Notes: generated by a model not told the origin, from the sequence alone. DNA of 64,000 bases from Solibacillus sp. FSL H8-0523 (GCF_038051985.1 NZ_CP150291.1:1116001-1180000), one strand, 5' to 3'. Positions 35,538 through 44,555 are shown, counted from the first letter of the stretch. Translations and numbers: made by a program.

Positions 35538-35572
35538 AATGTGATGTGCCGCCGTCAGAGGCACATCACATT
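35538..35572. repeat. Perfect 13-bp inverted repeat
   Basis: AATGTGATGTGCC (35538-35550) pairs exactly with GGCACATCACATT (35560-35572) across a nine-base loop. It lies in the 371-base intergenic region 35323-35693, which otherwise holds only the terminator and the dispersed repeat. Confidence 0.75.
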
Positions 35573-35580
35573 TAGTTGCA

Positions 35581-35671
35581 GCCACGCCCCCAGAAAAACC
35601 TGCCTCGGAATGCAGTACAACGGACGTAGCTTAAAATCATTTCTCATCAACGCGTTTTCCTCGTAGTGTAG
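35581..35671 (+). repeat. Dispersed intergenic repeat, copy 1
   Basis: The first 45 bases (35581-35625) match the reverse complement of 52816-52860 at 40 of 45 positions; all five differences are transitions. Weaker similarity continues for about 46 bases (CAACGC, CGTAG blocks). No coding potential is seen. Confidence 0.75.
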
Positions 35672-35693
35672 CAGAACGGATCATGAGCTTTTG

Positions 35694-36008
35694 TTAGTTA
35701 TTTTTCTTCGCTTTTACAAAGGCATACACAATGGCACCAACTTGTAGCACCGCAATCGCGATGACTAAGTAGAAGTTTTTCGAGGCGTCTGCTAAATTTA
35801 ATTCATCGGCTAAAATTCCACTAATAGATAATAGCTGGGCGCTTAGTAAAATAATGAATGCGCCAATAAAGAGCATGATTTTTGGATTGATTGAAAAGCG
35901 TAGTACAATAATCATAAACAACGCACTGAAAATTAACATCAGTGTAAACAGTGGGTCGAGTAAGGTTAATGTGCCATCTTGTGCGAATTTTTCATATGAA
36001 AAGGTCAT
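35694..36008 (-). CDS. Small membrane protein of unknown function
   Basis: A 104-residue protein with three hydrophobic segments (PLFTLMLIFSALFMIIVLRF, KIMLFIGAFIILLSAQLLSI and LVIAIAVLQVGAIVYAFVKA) and a basic C-terminus. AAGGAGAAT precedes the ATG on the minus strand. It is the last gene after liaR, 13 bases downstream, so probably part of the lia transcript; its role there is unknown. Confidence 0.7.
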   Translation of the reverse strand: MTFSYEKFAQDGTLTLLDPLFTLMLIFSALFMIIVLRFSINPKIMLFIGAFIILLSAQLLSISGILADELNLADASKNFYLVIAIAVLQVGAIVYAFVKAKKNN

Positions 36009-36021
36009 AAATTGATTCTCC

Positions 36022-36651
36022 TTATTTTACAAGCCCATTTTGGAACGCATAAACTACAGCTTGTGTGCGGTCTTGGACTTCTAATTTACTTAAAATATTA
36101 CTGACATGTGTTTTCACCGTTTTAAGTGCGATAAATAATTCTTCTGCGATTTCCTGATTCGCTAAGCCACGCGCCATGCACTGCAGGACTTCCGTTTCCC
36201 GCTCAGTTAAATGGTCATGTAGCGCAGGAGCAACACCGCGCATACGGGCCATCACTTTCGTTGTGGCTTCAGGTTCTAATACTGTTTCCCCGTTAATCGT
36301 TTTACGAATCGCATCTGCAATTTGCTTGGCGTTACTCGTTTTTAAAATATAGCTCACAGCACCGGCTTCTAAGGCAGGGTATAGCTTATCATCATCGATA
36401 AAGCTAGTAACCATCATGATTTTTGCTTGTGGCCAGCTCATGATAATTTCAGCGGTTGCCTGTGCACCGTTTTTGATTGGCATGACATTATCCATTAAGA
36501 TGATATCCGGCTTTAGGGCAAGCGCTTGTTCCACTGCTTCTTGCCCGTTTGCAGCCTCACCAACGACTTCAATATCAGGCTGGGCAGACAAGTAAGCAGC
36601 AACGCCAATCCGCACCATTTCGTGGTCATCTGCAATGACGACTTTAATCAT
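36022..36651 (-). CDS. liaR: LiaR/VraR-type response regulator
   Basis: NarL/LuxR-type response regulator of 209 residues. It has an N-terminal receiver with the phosphoacceptor Asp in DIILMDNVMPIKNG and Lys in YILKTSNAKQ, and a C-terminal LuxR helix-turn-helix (LTERETEVLQCMARGLANQE, then VKTHVSNILSKL). It overlaps the kinase gene by eight bases. In B. subtilis LiaR activates the lia operon under cell-wall antibiotic stress. Confidence 0.92.
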   Translation of the reverse strand: MIKVVIADDHEMVRIGVAAYLSAQPDIEVVGEAANGQEAVEQALALKPDIILMDNVMPIKNGAQATAEIIMSWPQAKIMMVTSFIDDDKLYPALEAGAVSYILKTSNAKQIADAIRKTINGETVLEPEATTKVMARMRGVAPALHDHLTERETEVLQCMARGLANQEIAEELFIALKTVKTHVSNILSKLEVQDRTQAVVYAFQNGLVK

Positions 36652-37669
36652 TTGCCGGTTCCTCCTTTTTTATCGGTACTTTTACTTCGACGATGGTCCC
36701 TTCATCGGGTACGGATACAATTTTATACGTACAACCGATTTCAACCGCACGCTCTGCAATATTACGAAGACCATAAGAAGATGTTTTATCGCCATTATTA
36801 TCAAAGCCGAGTCCATTATCTTGAATACGTAAGATGGCTAAGTCGTCACGTGCGATAAATAATAGCTCGACTTCTGAAGCTTTGGCATGACGTAATGTAT
36901 TCGATAACGCCTCTTGAGCAATCCGGAATAAATGATCTTCCTCAGCTTTTCCAAGAGCAATTTCCTCAATTTGATAGTCAATATTAAAGTACACTTTTTC
37001 CTGTAGTTCGACAATTAAATCCTCTAAACCTTCTGCGAGGCTTTTATTACGAAGGGCGACAGGGCGTAAATGTAAGAGCAGGGCACGCATTTCAAGTTGC
37101 GCTTGTTGTACCACTTTTTCAACTTGTGCGAGCTTTTTTTGTGACTGTTCGTTTTCTTCCTGTACGGTTAATGCAGAGAGTAGCATCGACGCCGCAAATA
37201 ACTGTTGAGACACAGAATCGTGAAGCTCACGTGCCAAACGCTGACGCTCGGCAAGTAAGCGTTCTTGGACAATGGCATCATTCGTTTCTACTTTTTCATT
37301 TGATAGGCGTTGTAAGGATGAACGCTGTGTTTCAATTAGTTCATTCGCATCGCGTAGTGCTTTTTTCAAGGAGCTGTTGGCCTTTTTCACGTTTTGTGAA
37401 AAGTCTGGCTCTGCTACTTTTTTGACAAGGCGCGTTGTTTGGTTTTCTTTCATTTTGACGGCAATCGTCATCCAGAGGGCGATTAAGAAACTGAAGCATG
37501 CAGCGACAATGAGCATCAGTGCACCGAGTGGTAGATCAAAATCGCGATTATCGATTAAAAAGCGCCATGTTTCCTCACGTGGCTCCCCGTATAAAAAGGC
37601 CAATAGATTAAAGGTAAACGTCACAAATAAAACGACTAAAATCATAAAGCGGGTTAAAAAGGCCATCAT
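36644..37669 (-). CDS. liaS: LiaS/VraS-type sensor histidine kinase
   Basis: Intramembrane-sensing kinase of 341 residues. It has two N-terminal membrane spans around a short loop, a coiled-coil/HAMP-like linker, a HisKA_3 dimerisation helix with the phosphoacceptor His in RLARELHDSVSQQLFAASML, and a HATPase domain (NTLRHAKA, QDNGLGFD, SYGLRNIAERA). The start at 37669 follows GGAGGTG; the longer reading lacks one. It overlaps liaF by four bases and liaR by eight. Confidence 0.92.
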   Translation of the reverse strand: MMAFLTRFMILVVLFVTFTFNLLAFLYGEPREETWRFLIDNRDFDLPLGALMLIVAACFSFLIALWMTIAVKMKENQTTRLVKKVAEPDFSQNVKKANSSLKKALRDANELIETQRSSLQRLSNEKVETNDAIVQERLLAERQRLARELHDSVSQQLFAASMLLSALTVQEENEQSQKKLAQVEKVVQQAQLEMRALLLHLRPVALRNKSLAEGLEDLIVELQEKVYFNIDYQIEEIALGKAEEDHLFRIAQEALSNTLRHAKASEVELLFIARDDLAILRIQDNGLGFDNNGDKTSSYGLRNIAERAVEIGCTYKIVSVPDEGTIVEVKVPIKKEEPAND

Positions 37670-38340
37670 GCGCGTTGCACCTCCACATCTCCAATCCAAG
37701 TTGTTACATAAATAACAAGTATGCGCTTGGCATCTTGTGGACCGTCTTCAAATTGAAGCTGCTCATTGAAGCATTGTTTGTGTGCATAGTTGAAGCAGGT
37801 TGCTTGACCGTAGAGCGTTGAATAATTTAGTTGAACGCTTACTTCGTAGGGAACAACAACACGGACTTTTCCAAGTGCTTGCTGGATGACAATCAGTGAT
37901 TTCCCTTGAGGCAAAATCGTTTCGGTTGTATCAATTGTTATATCCCCAATAAAACGCTGGATATGAATATCCCGCCAATGATAGCTTTCTGTAGGGGCAT
38001 GTGTTGTGCCAATTAATTGGTTTTGCTCGGTGCTCGATGTTAAAAAATTTTTAATTTCAACGACTTGTTCTTTTTTTGTTAAATAGCGGTAAAGCATGAA
38101 AATTAATGTGCCAATAATTAAGAGACGTAATGTCCAAATATTAATGACCGCTAAAAATAAAAAGAATAGTCCAGCATACAAATAATATTGCTTTTTCTTT
38201 TGATAACTAAAATATAAGAACCCTGCACCTAAAATCAGTAAAAATACCGTCCCGTTATTGAATAATGTTAATTCAATTAACACAACAAGGGCAAAACAAA
38301 TCGCAATGATGGCAAGATGATCGGTTGTAATTTTCGGCAT
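37666..38340 (-). CDS. liaF: LiaF-like negative regulator of the LiaSR system
   Basis: A 224-residue protein with four N-terminal membrane spans and a cytoplasmic beta-rich C-terminal domain (DUF2154-like; QRFIGDITIDTTETILPQGK and RVVVPYEVSVQLNYSTLYGQ). LiaF holds LiaS inactive in the known system. The start at 38340 follows AGGAGGGA; the upstream extension has no ribosome site. Gene order liaF-liaS-liaR is conserved. Confidence 0.9.
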   Translation of the reverse strand: MPKITTDHLAIIAICFALVVLIELTLFNNGTVFLLILGAGFLYFSYQKKKQYYLYAGLFFLFLAVINIWTLRLLIIGTLIFMLYRYLTKKEQVVEIKNFLTSSTEQNQLIGTTHAPTESYHWRDIHIQRFIGDITIDTTETILPQGKSLIVIQQALGKVRVVVPYEVSVQLNYSTLYGQATCFNYAHKQCFNEQLQFEDGPQDAKRILVIYVTTWIGDVEVQRA

Positions 38341-38410
38341 GCTGTCCCTCCTAAAACGTACAAAATGGAGAAAGCATGTGAGCCTTCTCCTAACTTGCAA
38401 TATTATATCA

Positions 38411-39037
38411 TTATTTTGGTTGTTCGATGAATGTTTGCTCCTTTTCTAGCTGTGCTAGGCGAGCTTCGAATGTAGTTACTTCATATTTACGCTCAATGTT
38501 GTGCGATAATTCATCGATGTAGTTTGAAAGCTCATCAAAATTGTCGGCGTTATTGGCTGTGATTACTTTGTCCATTTGGTGATTCGCACGTACGATATTT
38601 TCTTTGCTCATTAATTGCAGTTGGCGTACTTTCATATCTTTAATTTTATGTTTCATCGTTTCGAATTTACGTTCTAATGAGAAGTATTCGGAATTGGCGG
38701 CATCGATACTTGTTAGTAATGCTTGTTTACGTGCTGTATAAGCGGCTACTTCATCTTGTGCGAACGCAATTAATTCTGTATCTTCAGTCCCTTGCGCGAG
38801 TGATAGTTGGGCTTCGCGCTTTTCTAACATCTCCACAGTTTCTACAAGCTGCAGCTCTAGCTCTTTTTTCAATTGGCCCTGGCGTTGAAGTAATTTCCCT
38901 GTTTCTTCCGTTTGCTTTTCCGCTTCACGGATATACTGATTTAACATTTTGATTGGATTTTTTTCTACCTTCTTATCAAATAAATCATGTAAGTCTGCTT
39001 GAATTGTGTATTTAAATTTTGTTAGTAAGTTTTTCAT
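38411..39037 (-). CDS. liaH: PspA/IM30 family protein (LiaH-like)
   Basis: Phage-shock-type coiled-coil protein of 208 residues that protects the inner membrane by oligomerising on it. It shows FKYTIQADLHDLFDKKVEKN and PIKMLNQYIREAEKQ at the N-terminus, then long heptad-rich helices. The start at 39037 follows AAGGAGCGG; the longer reading lies within the upstream gene. It is encoded in the same operon as liaFSR, as liaH in B. subtilis. Whether it is functionally LiaH or PspA cannot be told from sequence alone. Confidence 0.9.
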   Translation of the reverse strand: MKNLLTKFKYTIQADLHDLFDKKVEKNPIKMLNQYIREAEKQTEETGKLLQRQGQLKKELELQLVETVEMLEKREAQLSLAQGTEDTELIAFAQDEVAAYTARKQALLTSIDAANSEYFSLERKFETMKHKIKDMKVRQLQLMSKENIVRANHQMDKVITANNADNFDELSNYIDELSHNIERKYEVTTFEARLAQLEKEQTFIEQPK

Positions 39038-39051
39038 TGCGCTTCCGCTCC

Positions 39052-39399
39052 TTATTTGTTTAAATTTGCCCATTCACGCTCAAAGTTTGTGAAGGGATCG
39101 TCTTCTTTTTTAGAGAAAATTTCTACTTTTTCATGTTTACGTGTTTTATAGATGTAAAATAAAATGGCGATAGCGACTAAGCCGATGAAGCCTGGAATGT
39201 TTGACAGTGCACTAATTAAACCAGCAAGTGCAATGACTAAGCTCATCACTTTACCAAATGTGCTTGTGCTCTCTGTGTAGTAATGTAAGCCTCCTGCAAG
39301 CAGTAAGCCGGATATCAGTAAGCCAGCGACTGGTGCCAGTAAAGTAAGGGCAATGATTGCTGCGAAAAACCCTCCTGTGTATAAGAAAAATTTCTTCAT
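39052..39399 (-). CDS. Small membrane protein at the head of the lia operon (LiaI-like position)
   Basis: A 115-residue protein with three or four hydrophobic spans and a charged, basic-then-acidic C-terminal tail (KTRKHEKVEIFSKKEDDPF). In B. subtilis liaI, also a small membrane protein, precedes liaH and recruits it to the membrane; the layout here is the same, but sequence similarity cannot be judged by eye. GGAGGC precedes the ATG. Confidence 0.7.
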   Translation of the reverse strand: MKKFFLYTGGFFAAIIALTLLAPVAGLLISGLLLAGGLHYYTESTSTFGKVMSLVIALAGLISALSNIPGFIGLVAIAILFYIYKTRKHEKVEIFSKKEDDPFTNFEREWANLNK

Positions 39400-39614
39400 T
39401 GTGTTGTGCCTCCTCGTATTTGATAGCTTAATGTTACCGTGATTCGGAATTTCGGGTAACGACCTGTAACTGTATTTTCATCTAGGTCTAGAGGCTGAGT
39501 GTATGTAAGACTAAATTGTTCAAATTAAATATATAGAAAGACTATTCTTTTTAGTGTATAATCCTTCATGGAGAGCTTATCTCGGGATATAGGACAGTGG
39601 AGGAGGTTGGTACT

Positions 39615-39836
39615 ATGGCAACATGGATTTGGATTCTAATCGTAATCGTCGCATTAATCGGGGGTGTAGCAATCGGTTTCTACGCAGCTCGTCAATATAT
39701 GATGAAGTATTTAAAAGAGAACCCACCTATTAATGAACAAATGATTCGTGTCATGATGGCACAAATGGGACGTAAACCATCTGAAAAGCAAGTTCGTCAG
39801 ATGATGGCGTCAATGAACAAGTTCCAAGACAAATAA
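39615..39836 (+). CDS. yneF: UPF0154/YneF family membrane protein
   Basis: A 73-residue protein with one N-terminal span ([20 protein letters not shown]) and the family signature [20 protein letters not shown], then [20 protein letters not shown]. The start at 39615 follows AGGAGG by eight bases. YneF is widespread in Firmicutes; its role is unknown. Confidence 0.92.
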   Translation: MATWIWILIVIVALIGGVAIGFYAARQYMMKYLKENPPINEQMIRVMMAQMGRKPSEKQVRQMMASMNKFQDK

Positions 39837-39852
39837 TTAAATGTTAAATGAT

Positions 39853-39889
39853 CACTACCCGAAGTACGCATGTGCTCGGGTAGTTTTTA
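39853..39889 (+). terminator. Terminator after yneF
   Basis: ACTACCCGA / TCGGGTAGT stem followed by T residues. Confidence 0.9.
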
Positions 39890-39997
39890 TTTATGAATAG
39901 ACCTCTAATGAACATCCCTATTAGATTAAAAGAAAATAGGGTAAACTATAAGTGATCTTGGCAATAATTTAGATGTTAAACATTTAGGAGTTATCAA

Positions 39998-40624
39998 ATG
40001 GAAAAAAAAATTCAAATTAAACAACCGAAATATCAAGTCATAGCAGAAGATATCGCGGGAAAGATTGTTGAGAAGAAATATGTAGTCGGTGAAAAAATTT
40101 ATGCGCGGTCGTCTCTTGCCTCACAATACGGTGTATCTTCAGAAACCGCTAGGCGAGCAATTGCCGTTCTGCAAGATTTAGATATCGTAAAGGCAACGAA
40201 AGGAAGCGGCGTTGAAATTGTTTCGTATGAAAATGCTGCGAAATTTGTGCATCGCCTAGAAGGTGTTCATTCCATCCGAGAAATTCAACAGCAATTAATG
40301 ACAAGTGTCAATACGCAAATAGACGAACTCAAGCATTTTCAGTCCACAGTGAATGAGTTAGTGAATCGTACAAGTCGCTTTCAATCTATTAACCCCTTCG
40401 TGCCATTTCAAGTAGAAATTATTAAAAGCTGTCACTATATTTCTAAAAACATTGGCGAAATTAACTTTTGGCAAAATACAGGCGCAACCATTATTGGCAT
40501 TCGAAAAAATGATGAACTGATTATCTCACCTGGGCCTTATGCAACTTTAGAAGAAGACGACACACTATACTTTGTTGGTCAAGAAGCATGTTATTCAAAT
40601 GTAAAATTATTTTTAAATATATAA
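39998..40624 (+). CDS. busR: BusR-like GntR regulator with a C-terminal RCK_C (TrkA_C) domain
   Basis: Probable c-di-AMP-responsive repressor of the adjacent glycine betaine transporter. Residues of about 10-75 form a GntR-type winged helix (YQVIAEDIAGKIVEKKYVVG, then YGVSSETARRAIAVLQDL). A coiled-coil linker follows, and residues of about 140-208 form an RCK_C domain (HYISKNIGEINFWQNTGATI, then IISPGPYATLEEDDTLYFVG). This architecture and these motifs match BusR of streptococci and lactococci. In that family c-di-AMP binding to RCK_C strengthens repression of busAB, limiting osmolyte uptake. Its own terminator and three operator copies lie downstream, before opuAA. Confidence 0.85.
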   Translation: MEKKIQIKQPKYQVIAEDIAGKIVEKKYVVGEKIYARSSLASQYGVSSETARRAIAVLQDLDIVKATKGSGVEIVSYENAAKFVHRLEGVHSIREIQQQLMTSVNTQIDELKHFQSTVNELVNRTSRFQSINPFVPFQVEIIKSCHYISKNIGEINFWQNTGATIIGIRKNDELIISPGPYATLEEDDTLYFVGQEACYSNVKLFLNI

Positions 40625-40636
40625 AGTAACAACTTG
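40624..40636 (+). promoter_or_regulatory. BusR-like operator, copy 1
   Basis: AAGTAACAACTTG, overlapping the busR stop codon. Identical to copy 2, 150 bases downstream. Confidence 0.65.
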
Positions 40637-40676
40637 TATCTAAGCCTTTTAAAAATTCAATAACTTCAAAAATATT

Positions 40677-40714
40677 AAAACCACTTAATTTCAATAGAAA
40701 TTAGGTGGTTTTTT
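40677..40714 (+). terminator. Terminator of busR
   Basis: AAACCACTTAATTTC / GAAATTAGGTGGTTT stem followed by T residues, between busR and the opuA promoter. Confidence 0.9.
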
Positions 40715-40766
40715 CTGCTTTAAACAAGTAATTCCTTAAAAACATAACCTAAAAAATGGGATAAAT

Positions 40767-40795
40767 TTGACACAAGTAACAACTTGCTTTAAAGT
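40767..40795 (+). promoter_or_regulatory. Sigma-A promoter of opuA with operator copy 2 in its spacer
   Basis: -35 TTGACA (40767-40772), 17-base spacer, -10 TAAAGT (40790-40795). The operator AAGTAACAACTTG (40774-40786), itself palindromic as CAAGT-N4-ACTTG with the preceding C, fills the spacer, so a bound repressor would exclude RNA polymerase. Confidence 0.8.
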
Positions 40796-40831
40796 TTAAG
40801 TTGCTTAAAGTAAAAACCTAATATTTTTATA

Positions 40832-40844
40832 GAGTTGTTACTTG
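40832..40844 (-). promoter_or_regulatory. BusR-like operator, copy 3 (inverted)
   Basis: GAGTTGTTACTTG is the reverse complement of CAAGTAACAACTC, one base different from copies 1 and 2. It lies downstream of the -10 box and 58 bases from copy 2. Confidence 0.7.
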
Positions 40845-40872
40845 ATGCGAGAAAAGGTATAGGAAGTGGATT

Positions 40873-42072
40873 ATGAGTAAATTAAAGATTGAAGGAGTCA
40901 CCAAAGTTTTTGGGAAAAATACTTCTCAGGCACTGAAAATGGTTGGAAATGGAAAGTCTAAAGAGGAAATTCTAAAAGAAACACAAGCGACGGTTGGCGT
41001 CTACGATGTTAGCTTTTCGGTAGAGGAAGGCGAAATCTTTGTGATTATGGGCCTTTCTGGTAGTGGTAAATCGACATTAATTCGTTTGTTGAACCGATTA
41101 ATCCAACCAACAACCGGTAATATTTTTATTGATGGTGAAAATATTACGAAAATGAACAAAAAAGGGCTGCAAAGTGTACGACGCGAAAAGATGAGCATGG
41201 TCTTTCAAAACTTCGCTCTCTTCCCACATCGGACGATTTTGAAAAATGCTGAATACGGTTTAGAAGTTCGTGGAATTTCGAAAGAGGAAAGACGATTAAA
41301 AGCAGAAAAGGCTTTACAAAACGCCGGTCTACTATCCTATAAAGACCAATATCCTAGTCAGTTATCTGGTGGCATGCAGCAGCGTGTCGGACTAGCAAGA
41401 GCGTTAGCAAATAATACTGAAATTATTTTAATGGATGAAGCTTTTTCTGCGCTTGATCCGCTTATTCGAAAAGAAATGCAAGATGAGTTGTTAGAATTAC
41501 AGGCATCTCTTCAAAAAACAATTGTATTTATTACCCACGATCTAAACGAAGCATTACGTATCGGAGACCGAATCGTCATCATGAAAGACGGTAAAATTAT
41601 GCAAATAGGTACGGGTGAAGAAATATTAACAAACCCAGCGAATGAATACGTTCGTACATTTTTAGAAGATGTTGATCGTTCAAAAGTGATTACCGCGGAA
41701 CACGCGATGATTCGTCCAATAACGATTCAAGTCGACCATGAAGGACCTAAAGTTGCGTTACAACGTATGCGTGAAGAAAAAGTGAGTGTACTGCTTACAT
41801 TAGACCGCGCAAGAAAGTACATTGGCTACATCACAGCGAATGATGCATTGCGTTTATCACAAGCTGGTGAAAAATCGATTCAATCGATTATTCGAACGGA
41901 TATGCCTACTGTAGAGCCTTCTACAGTTATCCAAGATTTATTACCAATTATATCCGATTCACCAACACCGATAGCAGTTGTAGATGAAGGGAAATTACGC
42001 GGTATTTTAATACGTGGAGTCGTATTAGAAGCGTTAGCCTCTGAAAAAAATGGAGGTGAATCACATGAATAA
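40873..42072 (+). CDS. opuAA: Glycine betaine ABC transporter, ATP-binding protein
   Basis: OpuAA-type ATPase of 399 residues for osmoprotectant import. Walker A is GLSGSGKST, signature [16 protein letters not shown], Walker [14 protein letters not shown]-loop [11 protein letters not shown]-terminal tandem CBS domains (about 275-395) are the ionic-strength sensing module known in OpuA. It is controlled by the BusR-like operators upstream. It overlaps opuAB by eight bases. Confidence 0.95.
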   Translation: MSKLKIEGVTKVFGKNTSQALKMVGNGKSKEEILKETQATVGVYDVSFSVEEGEIFVIMGLSGSGKSTLIRLLNRLIQPTTGNIFIDGENITKMNKKGLQSVRREKMSMVFQNFALFPHRTILKNAEYGLEVRGISKEERRLKAEKALQNAGLLSYKDQYPSQLSGGMQQRVGLARALANNTEIILMDEAFSALDPLIRKEMQDELLELQASLQKTIVFITHDLNEALRIGDRIVIMKDGKIMQIGTGEEILTNPANEYVRTFLEDVDRSKVITAEHAMIRPITIQVDHEGPKVALQRMREEKVSVLLTLDRARKYIGYITANDALRLSQAGEKSIQSIIRTDMPTVEPSTVIQDLLPIISDSPTPIAVVDEGKLRGILIRGVVLEALASEKNGGESHE

Positions 42073-42928
42073 CCTTCTCGAATTCATTCCTAAAATTGAA
42101 GTAGCAAATAATGTTGAAAAATTCATGGATATCTTAACGGATTCTTTATCTGGCATTTTCGGATTTATACAAGACGAAGGACAAGATGTGATGGATGCGA
42201 TAACAAATTTTTTAATAGCGATTCCATCTGTCCTCTTTATCGTAATTGTTGCGTTATTGGCATTTTTCGCGACTGGTAAACGTTTTGGATTAGCTGTATT
42301 TTCAATAATCGGGTTGTTCTTTATTTATAATCAAGGGCTATGGGAACAGCTCATGAACACCTTCACCCTTGTATTATTTTCTAGTTTGATTGCCATTATT
42401 ATAGGTATCCCAATGGGTATTTTAATGTCAAAATCAAAAATTATGGAAGAAGTAACTAAACCAATACTTGATTTTATGCAAACAATGCCTGGTTTCGTTT
42501 ATTTAATTCCGGCTGTTGCCTTCTTTGGTATCGGCGTAGTGCCTGGGGTTTTTGCCTCTGTTATTTTTGCACTTCCACCAACGGTTCGTTTTACGAATTT
42601 AGGTATTCGACAAGTTCCTAAACATTTAATTGAAGCTGCGGACTCTTATGGTAGTACATTCAGCCAAAAACTATTCAAGGTTGAATTGCCACTAGCTAAA
42701 TCCACGATTATGGCAGGCATTAACCAAACGGTACTGCTATCGTTATCAATGGTTGTAATTGCCTCAATGATTGGCGCACCTGGATTAGGGCGTGAAGTGT
42801 TATCTGCTCTACAACGTGCACAAATCGGTAACGGCTTTGTAGCAGGATTAAGTTTAGTAATCTTTGCAATTATCGTCGATCGCTTAACGCAAAGTTTCAT
42901 TCGGAACAAAGATGAAAACAACGTATAA
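42065..42928 (+). CDS. opuAB: Glycine betaine ABC transporter, permease
   Basis: OpuAB-type permease of 287 residues with about seven spans. The EAA-like loop is in [20 protein letters not shown], followed by [20 protein letters not shown]. The start at 42065 follows GGAGGTGAA by four bases; the stop of opuAA overlaps it. The substrate-binding protein is a separate gene, unlike the fused BusAB of streptococci. Confidence 0.94.
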   Translation: MNNLLEFIPKIEVANNVEKFMDILTDSLSGIFGFIQDEGQDVMDAITNFLIAIPSVLFIVIVALLAFFATGKRFGLAVFSIIGLFFIYNQGLWEQLMNTFTLVLFSSLIAIIIGIPMGILMSKSKIMEEVTKPILDFMQTMPGFVYLIPAVAFFGIGVVPGVFASVIFALPPTVRFTNLGIRQVPKHLIEAADSYGSTFSQKLFKVELPLAKSTIMAGINQTVLLSLSMVVIASMIGAPGLGREVLSALQRAQIGNGFVAGLSLVIFAIIVDRLTQSFIRNKDENNV

Positions 42929-42983
42929 AGCAAAGAGATAGATTATAAATAAAAGATTTTATGATTCTAAGGAGGAAAAAAAT

Positions 42984-43865
42984 ATGTTTTTTAATAAATC
43001 AACAGCATTCGCATTACTAACGGCTGGAGTCGTTTTAACGGGTTGTAGTAATGACGAGAATACAAGCAAAACACTTGAAGAACAAGTAGATTACACAATT
43101 GTAGGAATTGAGCCTGGTAGTGGTACGATGGAAAAAGCGCATGCTGCTATAGAAGACTACGAAAACTTAAAAGATTGGAAGTTGGAGGAAAGTTCAGCGG
43201 CTGGAATGTTAGCTGAGCTAGATAAAGCCCTTAAAAATGAAAAACCCGTAATTATTACAGGTTGGAATCCGCATTGGATGTTTTCTAAGTATGATTTAAA
43301 GTACCTTGAGGATCCCAAAAAATCATTTGGTGAAGTAGAACAAATCAACACCATTGTGAGAAAAGGCTTTAAAGAAGATTTACCGAATGCTTATACAATT
43401 GTCGACCGCTTTTATTGGGAGCCTGAGGATATGGAAGAAGTAATGGTAGATTCGCAAACTTCTAGTTTTACCGAAGCAGCTAGTAAATGGGTTGAGAAAA
43501 ATGCGGATTTAGTAGCAGAATTCACAGCCGATGTTGAAAAAGGGAACGGTGAGAAAATCAAACTCATTTCAACACCTTGGGAAACGGAAGATGCCTCTTC
43601 ACATGTCATGCAAGCAATTTTACAACAGCATGGATTTGAAGTGGAGTTAACACCTGTAGACCCAGCAATCATGTTCCAAGCAATTGCAACGGGTGAAGGG
43701 GATGTGTCAGCTGCACCATGGCTACCAGTAACGCATCAATCATTCTATGAAAAGCATAAAGACGATATTGTTGATTTAGGAGAAAACTTAGACGGTGCTC
43801 GAATCGGTTTAGTTGTCCCAGCCTATATGGATATTGATTCGATTGAAGATTTAGCAGCAAAGTAA
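42984..43865 (+). CDS. opuAC: Glycine betaine-binding lipoprotein
   Basis: Substrate-binding protein of 293 residues. Signal peptide ending in the LTGC lipobox (lipidated Cys near residue 21), then the OpuAC fold with aromatic-cage residues likely in VIITGWNPHWMFSKYDLKYL and AAPWLPVTHQSFYEKHK. TAAGGAGG precedes the ATG. It ends the operon before a terminator. Confidence 0.94.
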   Translation: MFFNKSTAFALLTAGVVLTGCSNDENTSKTLEEQVDYTIVGIEPGSGTMEKAHAAIEDYENLKDWKLEESSAAGMLAELDKALKNEKPVIITGWNPHWMFSKYDLKYLEDPKKSFGEVEQINTIVRKGFKEDLPNAYTIVDRFYWEPEDMEEVMVDSQTSSFTEAASKWVEKNADLVAEFTADVEKGNGEKIKLISTPWETEDASSHVMQAILQQHGFEVELTPVDPAIMFQAIATGEGDVSAAPWLPVTHQSFYEKHKDDIVDLGENLDGARIGLVVPAYMDIDSIEDLAAK

Positions 43866-43901
43866 CAAACAGATTTTTTCTTGAATGACTATGTAGAGAT
43901 T

Positions 43902-43938
43902 AAAGCTTCCCTAATTTTTTAGTGGGGGAGCTTTTTAT
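43902..43938 (+). terminator. Terminator of opuA operon
   Basis: AAAGCTTCCCTA / TAGTGGGGGAGCTTT stem followed by T residues. Confidence 0.85.
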
Positions 43939-44043
43939 TGTTAAGGAGGTAATTTCTTTGTGGAAATAAAAATCTGAATATTCTATTGATTCTGTCGGAA
44001 AACTAGTCTAAGCTAGTAACAATAGATTTTTGGAGGGTTAAAC

Positions 44044-44514
44044 ATGACAACAGAGAAAACAAATGTAGAAAGCTTTGATTTAGACCATACGAAAGTAGTA
44101 GCACCATATGTACGTCTTGCAGGAACAAAAGAAGGTGCAAAAGGCGATGTTGTAACAAAATATGATATTCGTTTTAAACAACCAAACAAAGCGCATATGG
44201 AAATGCCAGCGCTGCATTCATTAGAGCATTTAATGGCCGATCGTATTCGCAATCATAGCGATGCAGTAGTAGACCTTTCACCAATGGGCTGCCAAACAGG
44301 GTTTTATGTCTCGTTTATCAATTACGATGACTATGAAGGGATTTTAGACATTTTAGAAAAAACAGCACAGGATGTTTTAGCGGCAACGTCAGTACCAGCT
44401 TGCAATGAAGTACAATGTGGCTGGGCCGCTAGTCATAGCTTAGAAGGCGCGCAAGATTTAGCAAAAGAATTTTTAGAAAAACGTACGGAGTGGCATATCG
44501 TTTTTGAAGATTAA
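44044..44514 (+). CDS. luxS: S-ribosylhomocysteine lyase (autoinducer-2 synthase)
   Basis: Cleaves S-ribosylhomocysteine to homocysteine and the AI-2 precursor. The 156-residue length is typical; the metal-binding [14 protein letters not shown] motif, [11 protein letters not shown] with the catalytic Cys, and the C-terminal [14 protein letters not shown] are present. TTGGAGGG precedes the ATG. No SAM riboswitch was recognised upstream; the gene stands alone and ends in a strong terminator. Confidence 0.97.
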   Translation: MTTEKTNVESFDLDHTKVVAPYVRLAGTKEGAKGDVVTKYDIRFKQPNKAHMEMPALHSLEHLMADRIRNHSDAVVDLSPMGCQTGFYVSFINYDDYEGILDILEKTAQDVLAATSVPACNEVQCGWAASHSLEGAQDLAKEFLEKRTEWHIVFED

Positions 44515-44515
44515 A

Positions 44516-44555
44516 AAAGCTGAACGTTACGAATTTACGTAGCGTTCAGCTTTTT
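44516..44555. terminator. Convergent terminator between luxS and the hydrolase gene
   Basis: AAAAGCTGAACG / CGTTCAGCTTTT stem with flanking A and T runs. Confidence 0.9.

Noticed and set aside
43960-44040. SAM riboswitch before luxS
   Set aside because: None of the conserved SAM aptamer segments are present in the short leader.
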